A stretch of DNA of 9,075 nt from a bacterium UBP6_UBA1196. GTDB lineage: Bacteria; UBP6; UBA1177. A program made the translations under genes and the position numbers. Shown in pieces: positions 1 to 6,337 of this stretch (position 1 is the stretch's first letter; each line of letters opens with the position of its first letter). The DNA is taken from the NCBI GenBank assembly GCA_002310035.1, contig DBYC01000016.1, positions 1 to 9,075 of the forward strand. Direction: 5' to 3'. The notes beneath the pieces are model-generated. The model saw only the letters and a program-made list of their open reading frames with translations, was not told the origin of the DNA and made no database searches.

Positions 1-166
1 CGGCTCTCTTCTTCCTGTATCCGGAACGTCTTCAACAACAGTGTGCCATCTACGGCCTCTGAAACAGAATCCTTTAAAATCAGAGAGCTCTTGAAAAATA
101 AGAAATTTTTAGGTTGATTTATTTTTTGCACAGATCAAGGATTGATGGGAAAATATCTTTTTCCAG
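1..166. other. Left-edge region, no assignable gene
   Basis: This stretch lies beyond the 3' end of the minus-strand protease gene. On the plus strand all three frames are open from the window edge and stop at 60-62, 92-94 and 115-117. The frame ending at 60-62 reads LFFLYPERLQQQCAIYGL and could be the C-terminus of a gene converging from the left. On the minus strand one frame is open from about 130 to the edge but has no ATG and no Shine-Dalgarno sequence before its only GTG. I cannot choose between these. A short inverted repeat (ATCAA, 3-nt loop, TTGAT) sits at 134-146, and an A/T one at 94-110. Confidence 0.4.
94..110. terminator. Possible weak bidirectional terminator (A/T hairpin)
   Basis: AAAAAT at 94-99 and ATTTTT at 105-110 form a perfect 6-bp inverted repeat around a 5-nt loop. 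It lies about 57 nt past the stop of the minus-strand protease and just after the possible plus-strand gene ends. The stem is entirely A/T and therefore weak, so it may be a chance product of local composition. Confidence 0.2.
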
Positions 167-1561
167 CTATCCTGGATATTCGATTTTGACTTTTGTTCCG
201 CAGCGCTTGCATACGACATAAGTGCCGCGGAAGAGTGGTGAAAGCTGAAATGTAAAATTACCGCACTGGCATGGGAATGATTCCCAAGCGGTAAGCGACA
301 TTCTTTTAAAAACAAGTTCTGTTTTTTCGCCGGCTGAGGCGGTATCAAGCTTGCCGCTTTCTGCGCTGAGTTCTTTTTTGCAGCGCGGGCATTTGATTTT
401 TGTCTGCATAGAACTGGGCGGCAGTTTGATTTTGAGACCGCATTCGCATGTCAGGATCTTGAAACCTGAGTTTGCCAGAATGATATCCTCGACTGCTTTC
501 GCCGCCGTTTTTTGAGCAGTTTCTTCAACGCTCTGCTGCCGTATTTTTTCTCCTGAGTCTGCTTTAAGAACCGCATTTGAAAGAAGCTGAGACTTTTCTA
601 CTTCTTTTTCATAAATTTTCTGATAATTGCCCAAAGAAACGGTTCCGCCGTGCTGAAGTTGTGTCAGAATGGCGATCCTTTTGTAAATCGGCGGATGGGT
701 CGATGCAGCAAAGATCGAATCTTCATCACCGCCGGCGAAGTGCGGATTGACGATGAACATCGGAGCGGTGATTTTGCTGACAAAATCGACAGAAGATTGT
801 TTCGCTATTTTTTCAAGCGCCGAAGCCAGACCGATCGGATAGCGTGTTAGCCTTGCCGCGGTCGCATCAGCTAAATATTCGCGTTTTTTTGAAATAGTGA
901 AATAGAAAATCCTGGCAAGAATAGGAGCAAATATCGCAAGCAGAAGGAGAATAAGAATTATTGCCGGATGTCCGCCGCCGATCCCTCTTTTTCTGCGCGA
1001 TCTTCTGTCGGAATTCGCGAAAATCGTTCCTTTTAAAAGGGCGTTCGATAGCATCGTGATTGTGCCGAGCATGACTCCGGCAAATGTCATAAAAAGGACG
1101 TCACGGTTCAGGATGTGGCTCATTTCGTGGGCGATGACCCCCTGAAGTTCGTCGCGGTTCAGGTTTTCGACAAGTCCGCTCGTTACGCATATCGCCGTTT
1201 TGTTCGGGCGGATCCCTGTCGCGAAAGCGTTCATTCCCTGACTTTGCACGATGTAGATTTCGGGCATAACGGCAAGTCCGGCAGCAATTTTCATCTCTTC
1301 AACGATATTATAAAGCTGAGGAGAACTTTCAGGGGTGACGACTACCGCCATGTTGAAGTGCAGAACGATATCGTCACCGAGAAAATAAGCAACGAGAGAC
1401 TGGACTGCCCAGAGCAGGATTCCGAACGCGGCCCCCCAGTAAAGTCCGTAATTCGGTTCTATGCTGAGACCTATCGCACCTGAAAGTGCGGTCATCAGGA
1501 TGAACATCAAAATCAGGACGAGGAGCGATTTGCGCTTATTTTTCTCGATAAGTTCCCACAT
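167..1561 (-). CDS. M48 (HtpX-like) membrane metalloprotease with two zinc ribbons
   Basis: 464-residue integral membrane zinc endopeptidase of the M48 family, probably cleaving misfolded or damaged membrane proteins at the cytoplasmic face. The catalytic motif HEMSH is at 145-149 (zinc ligands H145 and H149, catalytic E146). The third-ligand motif REYLAD gives E228. The family motif STHPP is at 287-291. Hydrophobic segments lie at about 11-34, 43-62, 154-176 and 198-222, as in HtpX. E. coli HtpX is about 290 residues; the extra C-terminus holds two CxC...CxxC units, C372/C374/C391/C394 and C431/C433/C451/C454, each a likely four-cysteine zinc ribbon. The ATG at 1561 follows the lemA stop by 15 nt with no clear Shine-Dalgarno sequence, so translation may be coupled to lemA. 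The protease assignment is firm. The substrate is unknown, and the role of the ribbons (substrate or nucleic-acid recognition, or zinc sensing) is open. Confidence 0.92.
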   Translation of the reverse strand: MWELIEKNKRKSLLVLILMFILMTALSGAIGLSIEPNYGLYWGAAFGILLWAVQSLVAYFLGDDIVLHFNMAVVVTPESSPQLYNIVEEMKIAAGLAVMPEIYIVQSQGMNAFATGIRPNKTAICVTSGLVENLNRDELQGVIAHEMSHILNRDVLFMTFAGVMLGTITMLSNALLKGTIFANSDRRSRRKRGIGGGHPAIILILLLLAIFAPILARIFYFTISKKREYLADATAARLTRYPIGLASALEKIAKQSSVDFVSKITAPMFIVNPHFAGGDEDSIFAASTHPPIYKRIAILTQLQHGGTVSLGNYQKIYEKEVEKSQLLSNAVLKADSGEKIRQQSVEETAQKTAAKAVEDIILANSGFKILTCECGLKIKLPPSSMQTKIKCPRCKKELSAESGKLDTASAGEKTELVFKRMSLTAWESFPCQCGNFTFQLSPLFRGTYVVCKRCGTKVKIEYPG

Positions 1562-1576
1562 AAAAATCTAATGATT

Positions 1577-2140
1577 TTAAAATGTTACTTTCGGAGCTTC
1601 CTTTTCTTCCTTTTTTTCGATCTCGAAGAAATCGGACTGTTTGAAACTGAACATGCTTGCAATGATATTTGTCGGGAACATCTCGACAGCGTTGTTGTAG
1701 CTCATAACTGCATCGTTGTATGCCTGACGTGCGAAAGCTATTTTATTTTCAGTAGAAGAAAGTTCTTCCTGAAGAGACATGAAGTTCTGGTTTGCCTTGA
1801 GTTCAGGATAGTTTTCAAAAGTCATAAGCATTTTTGCCAGACTTGCGTCGAGATCGGCTGCAGCCGCGCCGACTTCCCTGACATTGCCTTTGTTTATAGC
1901 TGACATCGCCGCAGCGCGGGCTTCCGTTACTTTCACGAAAGTCTCGTTTTCGTGTTTCATGTAGCCTTTTGCCGTTTCGACAAGGTTCGGAATAAGGTCG
2001 AAACGCCTTTTGAGCTGAACATCGATCTGGCTCCACGAGTTGAGGACTATGTTGCGGAGTCCGACAAGTTTGTTGTAAAGCGCGAAAAACGAAAGTGCCA
2101 AAATTACGACAACCACCAAGAAAATCACAAGAAAAGTCAT
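1577..2140 (-). CDS. lemA: LemA family membrane protein
   Basis: 187-residue LemA protein. It has one N-terminal transmembrane segment (about 3-22), a very short outer tail, and a helical-bundle domain. Signature stretches are WSQIDVQLKRRFDLIPNLV (36-54), YPELKANQNF (111-120), ENKIAFARQAYND (131-143) and the FP at 155-156. The length is typical of the family. The C-terminus after about 165 is charged (EIEKKEEKE) and variable. The biochemical function of LemA is not established. It is often found next to M48 or HtpX-type proteases, and the gene order here, lemA then protease in one transcript, fits an accessory role in membrane proteolysis or envelope maintenance. The start is supported by a strong Shine-Dalgarno sequence at 2144-2152 on the minus strand. 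Confidence 0.95.
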   Translation of the reverse strand: MTFLVIFLVVVVILALSFFALYNKLVGLRNIVLNSWSQIDVQLKRRFDLIPNLVETAKGYMKHENETFVKVTEARAAAMSAINKGNVREVGAAAADLDASLAKMLMTFENYPELKANQNFMSLQEELSSTENKIAFARQAYNDAVMSYNNAVEMFPTNIIASMFSFKQSDFFEIEKKEEKEAPKVTF

Positions 2141-2143
2141 TGT

Positions 2144-2152
2144 TCCCTCCCT
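2144..2152 (-). promoter_or_regulatory. lemA ribosome binding site
   Basis: The minus strand reads AGGGAGGGA here, with a GGAGG core 5 nt before the ATG at 2140. It fixes the lemA start. No comparable site precedes the downstream protease. Confidence 0.8.
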
Positions 2153-2174
2153 GAAAAAAAATCAAAAACGGATA

Positions 2175-2203
2175 ATTATAATCATATTTCATAAAAATGC
2201 GAG
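2175..2203 (-). promoter_or_regulatory. Candidate promoter for lemA-protease unit
   Basis: The minus strand carries a perfect TATAAT at 2180-2175, about 35 nt before the lemA start. The best -35 at a 17-nt spacing is CTCGCA (2203-2198), only a 3 of 6 match to TTGACA. The A/T-rich surroundings make a chance -10 match likely, so this is a weak call. Confidence 0.35.
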
Positions 2204-2220
2204 AGCCGAAACGGTTCAAT

Positions 2221-2248
2221 TTGACTAAATTCTGCATATCGGTAAAAT
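2221..2248 (+). promoter_or_regulatory. Candidate sigma-70-type promoter for gpsA operon
   Basis: TTGACT at 2221-2226 and TAAAAT at 2243-2248 are separated by 16 nt. Each hexamer matches the sigma-70 consensus at 5 of 6 positions. Transcription would start near 2255, leaving a leader of about 25 nt with no room for a riboswitch. It is the best-looking promoter in the divergent region and would drive the six-gene plus-strand run. Confidence 0.5.
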
Positions 2249-2265
2249 TTCAGGTTTTTTTGTTC

Positions 2266-2273
2266 GGAGGTGA
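2266..2273 (+). promoter_or_regulatory. gpsA ribosome binding site
   Basis: GGAGGTGA is a full-length anti-16S match. The GGAGG core ends 9 nt before the ATG at 2280. It supports that start and suggests efficient initiation on the first gene of the operon. Confidence 0.85.
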
Positions 2274-2279
2274 TTCATT

Positions 2280-3305
2280 ATGGTAAAAGTCGGTGTTATA
2301 TCAGCCGGAAGCTGGGGAACGGCGCTGGCGGGGATGCTTGCGGAAAAACAGTATGAAACTGTTATCTGGGCGCGTGAGCCCGAGATCGTCGAATCTGTAA
2401 ATTCGGAACATGAGAACAAACTTTTTCTGCCTGGAATAAAGCTGCCGGAATCTTTGAAGGCTGTTGCTGACATCAAGGAAGCGGTCATAGGCAAGGAGCT
2501 TGTCGTTGTCGCGACTCCGGCGCAGCACATAAGAAAGTCGATCGAGCAGATTTCAGGAATAATTTCGGAAAAAACTTTCATCGTCCTCGCTTCGAAGGGA
2601 ATCGAGAATTCGACTCTCAAAATGATGTATCAGATCGCCGAGGAGATCCTTCCGCCGGCACTTTACAAAAATATTTTTGTTATTTCGGGTCCTACTTTTG
2701 CCCGCGAGCTTGCAATGAAAATGCCGACATGCGCAGTCGTTGCAGGCAAAAACTCGGAAGATATCGGCAAAATACAGAATTTTTTCAATTCGCCGTATAT
2801 GAGGATCTACACTTCGCGCGATGTCGTCGGAGTCGAGCTCGGCGGTTCACTGAAAAATGTTTTTGCCGTTGCAATTGGTGTTCTTGAAGGGCTTAAAATG
2901 GGTAAAAACACCCAGGCGGCGGTCATCACGCGTTCGATTGCCGAAATGACGAGACTTGTCATGGCGATGGGCGGAAACCCCAGGACCATTGCGGGACTCA
3001 GCGGAGTAGGCGACCTTGTTCTCACCTGCACGGGAGATCTCAGCCGAAACAGACAGGTCGGGATCAGGCTCGGTCAGGGCGAGAAAATAAAAGATATTCT
3101 CGATTCGATGATCATGGTCGCTGAAGGTGTTCCGACGACCGCTTCGGTTCACGATCTGGCAGCGAAAATGAATGTTGAGATGCCGATAACCGAAACGCTT
3201 TACGACGTGCTTTACAACGGCGCCGACATAAAGGAAAACATTAAAAAACTGATGTCGAGAAGCCTCAAAGACGAGCTTCTTTCCTATGGGGGAGAAAATG
3301 ATTAG
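2280..3305 (+). CDS. gpsA: Glycerol-3-phosphate dehydrogenase [NAD(P)+]
   Basis: 341-residue cytosolic enzyme that reduces dihydroxyacetone phosphate to sn-glycerol 3-phosphate, the backbone of phospholipids. Length is typical. The N-terminal Rossmann fold begins VISAGSWGTALA (6-17). SKG is at 105-107, and SGPTFARELA (136-145) is typical of the family. The catalytic lysine is K192 in GGSLKNVFAVAIG (188-200). Further hallmarks are TRSIAEMTRL (217-226), GLSGVGDLVLTCTGDLSRNR (239-258) and AEGVPTT (281-287). One oddity is that the first glycine of the usual GxGxxG loop is serine (S8), while G10 and G13 are kept. It is the first gene of the operon and its last 8 nt overlap dapB, implying translational coupling. 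The assignment is secure; NADH versus NADPH preference cannot be read here. Confidence 0.97.
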   Translation: MVKVGVISAGSWGTALAGMLAEKQYETVIWAREPEIVESVNSEHENKLFLPGIKLPESLKAVADIKEAVIGKELVVVATPAQHIRKSIEQISGIISEKTFIVLASKGIENSTLKMMYQIAEEILPPALYKNIFVISGPTFARELAMKMPTCAVVAGKNSEDIGKIQNFFNSPYMRIYTSRDVVGVELGGSLKNVFAVAIGVLEGLKMGKNTQAAVITRSIAEMTRLVMAMGGNPRTIAGLSGVGDLVLTCTGDLSRNRQVGIRLGQGEKIKDILDSMIMVAEGVPTTASVHDLAAKMNVEMPITETLYDVLYNGADIKENIKKLMSRSLKDELLSYGGEND

Positions 3306-4044
3306 GATCCTTCTCAGCGGTGCTGCCGGCAGAATGTGTAAGGCTATAACCGAGGCGGCAGAAAACTATCCCGATATAAAGATCACTCACAAAGTCGATG
3401 TCGTTCAAGGTTTTGAAAATATTGATGAAATTTCTGGCGAGGATGTCGATGCCGCAATCGATCTGAGTTCGCGTGAAGGCTTTAAAAAGGCTCTTTTATG
3501 GGCTCAAAATCACAAAAAACCGCTTGTAGTCGGAACGACCGGACTTACTGAAGACGACCACGCCGCGATAGACAAGGGGGCGAAGGAAATCGCAGTGCTT
3601 CAGGCTTCGAATCTGAGCAAAGGAGTCAACATCATGTTCGAGATCCTCCGCACTGCGGCGGCTCTTACTCATGACGCAGACATTGAAATTGTCGAAATGC
3701 ACCACAACAAAAAGAAGGACGCTCCGAGCGGGACTGCTCTCGAAATGGGAAAAATAATTTCGGGGATCCAGGCGGAACGTGCTCTGGAAAGGCGTGACGG
3801 AAGAAGCGGAATGGTCGGAGCAAGAGCTGTAAACGAGATCGGCTATCACGCTATCCGCTGCGGAGACGTTGTCGGCGAGCATACCGCGATTTTCGGTTTT
3901 GCAGGTGAAAGGATCGAGATTTCGCACAAGGCCGCAAGCCGCTCGATCCTGGCGGAAGGTGCTCTTAGCGCCGCGCTTTTCATTTGCGGAAAAAAGCCCG
4001 GAAGATACTCGATGCGCGATGTAATAATTGCTGAAAAGGCTTAA
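3298..4044 (+). CDS. dapB: 4-hydroxy-tetrahydrodipicolinate reductase
   Basis: 248-residue cytosolic enzyme that reduces hydroxy-tetrahydrodipicolinate with NAD(P)H in the diaminopimelate/lysine pathway, supplying peptidoglycan cross-link residues and lysine. The nucleotide-binding loop is GAAGRM (8-13). GTTG (79-82) is the conserved dinucleotide/substrate loop. The family signature EMHHNKKKDAPSGTA is at 133-147, with the general acid H135, H136 and substrate lysine K139. CGDVVGEHT (188-196) is also conserved. It is slightly shorter than E. coli DapB (273). I chose the ATG at 3298, not the in-frame ATG at 3286, because GGGGGAG lies just before 3298 and the protein then starts directly at the first beta strand (MIRILLSGAAG). 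The gene overlaps gpsA by 8 nt, and the next gene starts 2 nt after its stop. Confidence 0.96.
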   Translation: MIRILLSGAAGRMCKAITEAAENYPDIKITHKVDVVQGFENIDEISGEDVDAAIDLSSREGFKKALLWAQNHKKPLVVGTTGLTEDDHAAIDKGAKEIAVLQASNLSKGVNIMFEILRTAAALTHDADIEIVEMHHNKKKDAPSGTALEMGKIISGIQAERALERRDGRSGMVGARAVNEIGYHAIRCGDVVGEHTAIFGFAGERIEISHKAASRSILAEGALSAALFICGKKPGRYSMRDVIIAEKA

Positions 4045-4046
4045 CT

Positions 4047-4409
4047 ATGGAAAAAGAATCGATAAACATAGAATACAGGAAGTTCTCTTCGTTTCTGAAG
4101 GATTACATAAAAACTTTGCGTGACGGTCATCTGTTTCTTGCTTCGGAAGAGACTCATTCCGTCGGTGAAGTTTTTGATTTTTCAATAAAAGTTCATGGAT
4201 TAGAAGAAATTCTTAAAGCAGAGGGAAAAGTCGTTTCTGCCGGATGCAACGATGCCGGCGTGAAAGGGATCCGGCTTGATTTCGGATTCGACAGTGCAAC
4301 AGGAGAATACCTCTCGTCGAAACTGCCGGGGATTGTGCTTGAAAAATACGGAAATGTCTGGGGCGGCAAACTGGATTCGCTGATGACGGAGAAAAACCGC
4401 GATGCTTAA
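4047..4409 (+). CDS. Small PilZ-like domain protein (degenerate)
   Basis: 120-residue soluble protein without signal or membrane segment. Its pattern resembles the divergent PilZ domains found in Myxococcus-type proteins. A strand pair YIKTLRDGHLFLAS (20-33) stands where the usual N-S-x-G-G-x-F motif would be. It is followed by SVGEVFDFSIKV (38-49), LKAEGKVVSAG (56-66) and GVKGIRLDF (71-79). The RxxxR switch and the (D/N)xSxxG motif that bind cyclic di-GMP in classical PilZ proteins are not visible, so nucleotide binding is doubtful. A protein-interaction or adaptor role is more likely. It starts 2 nt after dapB behind a weak GAAAAGG (4033-4039), and its last 8 nt overlap the receiver-kinase gene, which suggests the two products are made together. 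The family call rests on pattern memory and is tentative. Confidence 0.5.
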   Translation: MEKESINIEYRKFSSFLKDYIKTLRDGHLFLASEETHSVGEVFDFSIKVHGLEEILKAEGKVVSAGCNDAGVKGIRLDFGFDSATGEYLSSKLPGIVLEKYGNVWGGKLDSLMTEKNRDA

Positions 4410-5586
4410 AGGTTCATACTGTGTTCTTGACGACGAGAACGATTTCCTGACTGTCGCTAAAGGCGAACTGAAAAAGTATCTGCCCGATATGAAAGGTGTT
4501 TTTACGACCGAGCCTGAGGAAGCCGTAAATCTGGCGTTGAATGACGAACCGTTGATTTTTATTATTGACATCAGGCTTGACGGTGACAAAACGGGCATGG
4601 AAATTTACCAGAGGATAAGCGCCGTTTCAAAAAAGGTCAGAGTCATTTTTATCACCGGCGACGAAGGTTTTGTCAGTGACGAAAATCTTAAAAACAGGAT
4701 CCTTCTCGAAGGGAGCATCGATCTGCTCTACAAACCGATAAAATGGCACGAACTTGCGATAAAAGTTAAGAACAACATGCAGCTCCTGCTTTACAGCTGC
4801 AATCTTGAAAGCATTATCGCCGAGCGCACGAAACAGCTGATCCACGCAGACAGGCTGGCAACGGTAGGAACGATGATCAGCGCCATAATCCACGAAATAA
4901 ATTCACCGCTTACATTCATCAAAGCGAATCAGGAAATGTGCCGTTATGCTTACGGAAACATGAAAAAAGCGGCCACGCACGAGGAAGATCTTTCGATATT
5001 CGAAAAGCTTGTTCTTCCGAGCGTTGATGAATCGCTGAACGGAATAACGCGGATAGAAGAGCTCCTGAATTCTTTCAGGCGTTTCTATAAACGCGACGAT
5101 ACTGTCAGCGAAGTCGGTTTCGAGGAACTTCTTTCCGAAGTAAAGAATCTCACTTCCTACAACATAAGGCGCGGCAACATCGATTTTACAACTGAAATAG
5201 CTAAAAATGTGCCGAAAAACATAACCTGTAAAAAGCAGGAGCTTATTCAGGTCATCACGAATGTCGTCAACAATGCCGTTGACGCTTTTGAGGAAAGTGC
5301 TGATATGTCAGCCAAAAAAGAACTGAAGATAGTCGTTTTAGCAAGCGAGTCTATGATAAATATCGTTGTTTCAAACAACGGCCCAGAGATTCCGAAATAT
5401 GTTGTGGATAGGATATTTGAGCCGTTTTTTACCACAAAAACAGCTGAAAAAGGGACAGGGCTCGGACTTGCGATATCGAGACAGATACTGAAATTCATGG
5501 GTGGTACGATGTATGTCGAAAACAAGAGCAAGAACCATCCGACAGTTGATTTTATAATAACGATTCCGACAACTTACAATGGATAG
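4402..5586 (+). CDS. Receiver domain-sensor histidine kinase fusion, soluble
   Basis: 394-residue signalling protein with no transmembrane segment. Residues about 4-125 form a receiver domain: acidic pocket D10/D11, phospho-acceptor D56 in IIDIRLDG, T85 in FITGD and K111 in YKP. A short helical linker (about 126-150) leads to the dimerisation/phospho-acceptor helix with H164 in MISAIIHEINSPLTFI (158-173). The ATPase domain shows the N box QVITNVVNNAVDAF (283-296), a G1 box SNNGPEI (324-330), the F box IFEPFFTTK (338-346) and the G2 box GTGLGLAIS (351-359). The G1 box has Asn where Asp is commonest and Glu for the second Gly; related SNNGP forms occur in active kinases. The REC-first order suggests a phosphorelay intermediate, or a kinase gated by phosphorylation of its own receiver. 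No output regulator is encoded nearby. GGAG at 4388-4391 precedes the start. Confidence 0.93.
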   Translation: MLKGSYCVLDDENDFLTVAKGELKKYLPDMKGVFTTEPEEAVNLALNDEPLIFIIDIRLDGDKTGMEIYQRISAVSKKVRVIFITGDEGFVSDENLKNRILLEGSIDLLYKPIKWHELAIKVKNNMQLLLYSCNLESIIAERTKQLIHADRLATVGTMISAIIHEINSPLTFIKANQEMCRYAYGNMKKAATHEEDLSIFEKLVLPSVDESLNGITRIEELLNSFRRFYKRDDTVSEVGFEELLSEVKNLTSYNIRRGNIDFTTEIAKNVPKNITCKKQELIQVITNVVNNAVDAFEESADMSAKKELKIVVLASESMINIVVSNNGPEIPKYVVDRIFEPFFTTKTAEKGTGLGLAISRQILKFMGGTMYVENKSKNHPTVDFIITIPTTYNG

Positions 5587-5595
5587 TGAGGCAAT

Positions 5596-6333
5596 ATGAA
5601 CATCGAAGCCATTATCCTTGCGGCAGGCAAGGGAACAAGAATGAAATCCGATCTTCCGAAAGTTATGCACAATGTTGCGGGAAAGCCGATGGTTGCCTGG
5701 ATAATCGAGGCACTGAAACCTGTCTGCGGCACGCTTAATGTCGTAACAGGCCACGGCAGGGAGATCGTTGAAGACTACATCTCAAAAAACTTTCCGGATG
5801 TGAAATTTTCGTTTCAGGCAGTTCAGAACGGTACCGGCGGTGCTGTAAGAGCGGCGATTCCGAATGTTTCGGGAAATATTGATTCTGTTCTTATCTGCAA
5901 CGGCGATATTCCGCTTGTAAAAACAGAAACTTTTGAGAAAGCTGTCAAATTTTTTGAAGAAAGCGGTTCGGATCTGCTTTTGGTTAGTACAATTCTTGAC
6001 GATGCAGCTCAGTACGGAAGGATAGAGCGTAAAGAAAACGGCGATGTCGCAGGAATAGTCGAATTTTTTGATGCCGATGAGAGACAGCTGAAATTGAAAG
6101 AGATAAATGTCGGAATTTATCTTGTCGGGAAAAATTTTCTCGTTGAAGCCGTTTCACAACTTAAAAACAACAATGCGAAAAACGAATATTATCTCACCGA
6201 CATAGTTGAAATCGCCGTAAATATGCACAAGAAGGTCACTGCTTATGTAGAGAAGGATTATACTTCTCTTGCAGGCATAAACAACAAGGAAGAGCTTGCC
6301 GCAGCAGAAAAAGTTCTTGCCGGCCGCATATAA
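5596..6333 (+). CDS. glmU: GlmU-type N-acetylglucosamine-1-phosphate uridylyltransferase, single domain
   Basis: 245-residue nucleotidyltransferase matching the N-terminal half of GlmU, which makes UDP-GlcNAc from UTP and GlcNAc-1-phosphate for peptidoglycan and envelope polymers. The signature is LAAGKGTRMKSDLPKVMH (8-25), with catalytic-loop R15 and K22. QNGTGGA (77-83) is the uridine-binding stretch, with Gly where E. coli has His. GD (103-104) and N229 are the expected magnesium ligands. YGRI (140-143), GIVEFFDA (153-160), NVGIY (171-175) and NEYYLTDIV (196-204) also align. The protein stops exactly where the left-handed beta-helix acetyltransferase domain would begin (E. coli GlmU is 456 residues), so GlcN-1-P acetylation must come from another protein, or the substrate is another sugar phosphate. 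It begins 9 nt after the kinase stop, with TGAGG at 5587-5591. Confidence 0.88.
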   Translation: MNIEAIILAAGKGTRMKSDLPKVMHNVAGKPMVAWIIEALKPVCGTLNVVTGHGREIVEDYISKNFPDVKFSFQAVQNGTGGAVRAAIPNVSGNIDSVLICNGDIPLVKTETFEKAVKFFEESGSDLLLVSTILDDAAQYGRIERKENGDVAGIVEFFDADERQLKLKEINVGIYLVGKNFLVEAVSQLKNNNAKNEYYLTDIVEIAVNMHKKVTAYVEKDYTSLAGINNKEELAAAEKVLAGRI

Positions 6334-6337
6334 AGCC

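Noticed and set aside
131..148. Hairpin ATCAA-GGA-TTGAT after the protease gene as a rho-independent terminator
   Set aside because: The stem has only 5 bp and no T tract follows it on either strand.
1815..2237. Minus-strand frame of 140 codons overlapping lemA
   Set aside because: LemA in the other frame has the full family signature, a transmembrane start and a strong Shine-Dalgarno sequence. This frame is a shadow with no motif.
3286..3297. Earlier in-frame ATG for dapB (adds Met-Gly-Glu-Lys)
   Set aside because: The GGGGGAG that would serve as Shine-Dalgarno sequence lies between the two ATGs and fits 3298. The protein from 3298 begins directly at the Rossmann strand.
3304..4710. Repeated AGGATCCTTCTC at about 3305 and 4697
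   Set aside because: Both copies lie inside coding sequence, encode different contexts and have no regular spacing or further copies. They are best explained as chance use of the same codons.
6296..6337. TTG start extending the NFACT gene by 14 codons into glmU
   Set aside because: The extra residues are encoded by the glmU end in another frame and have no family match. The ATG at 6338, 4 nt after the glmU stop, fits the spacing used in the rest of the operon.
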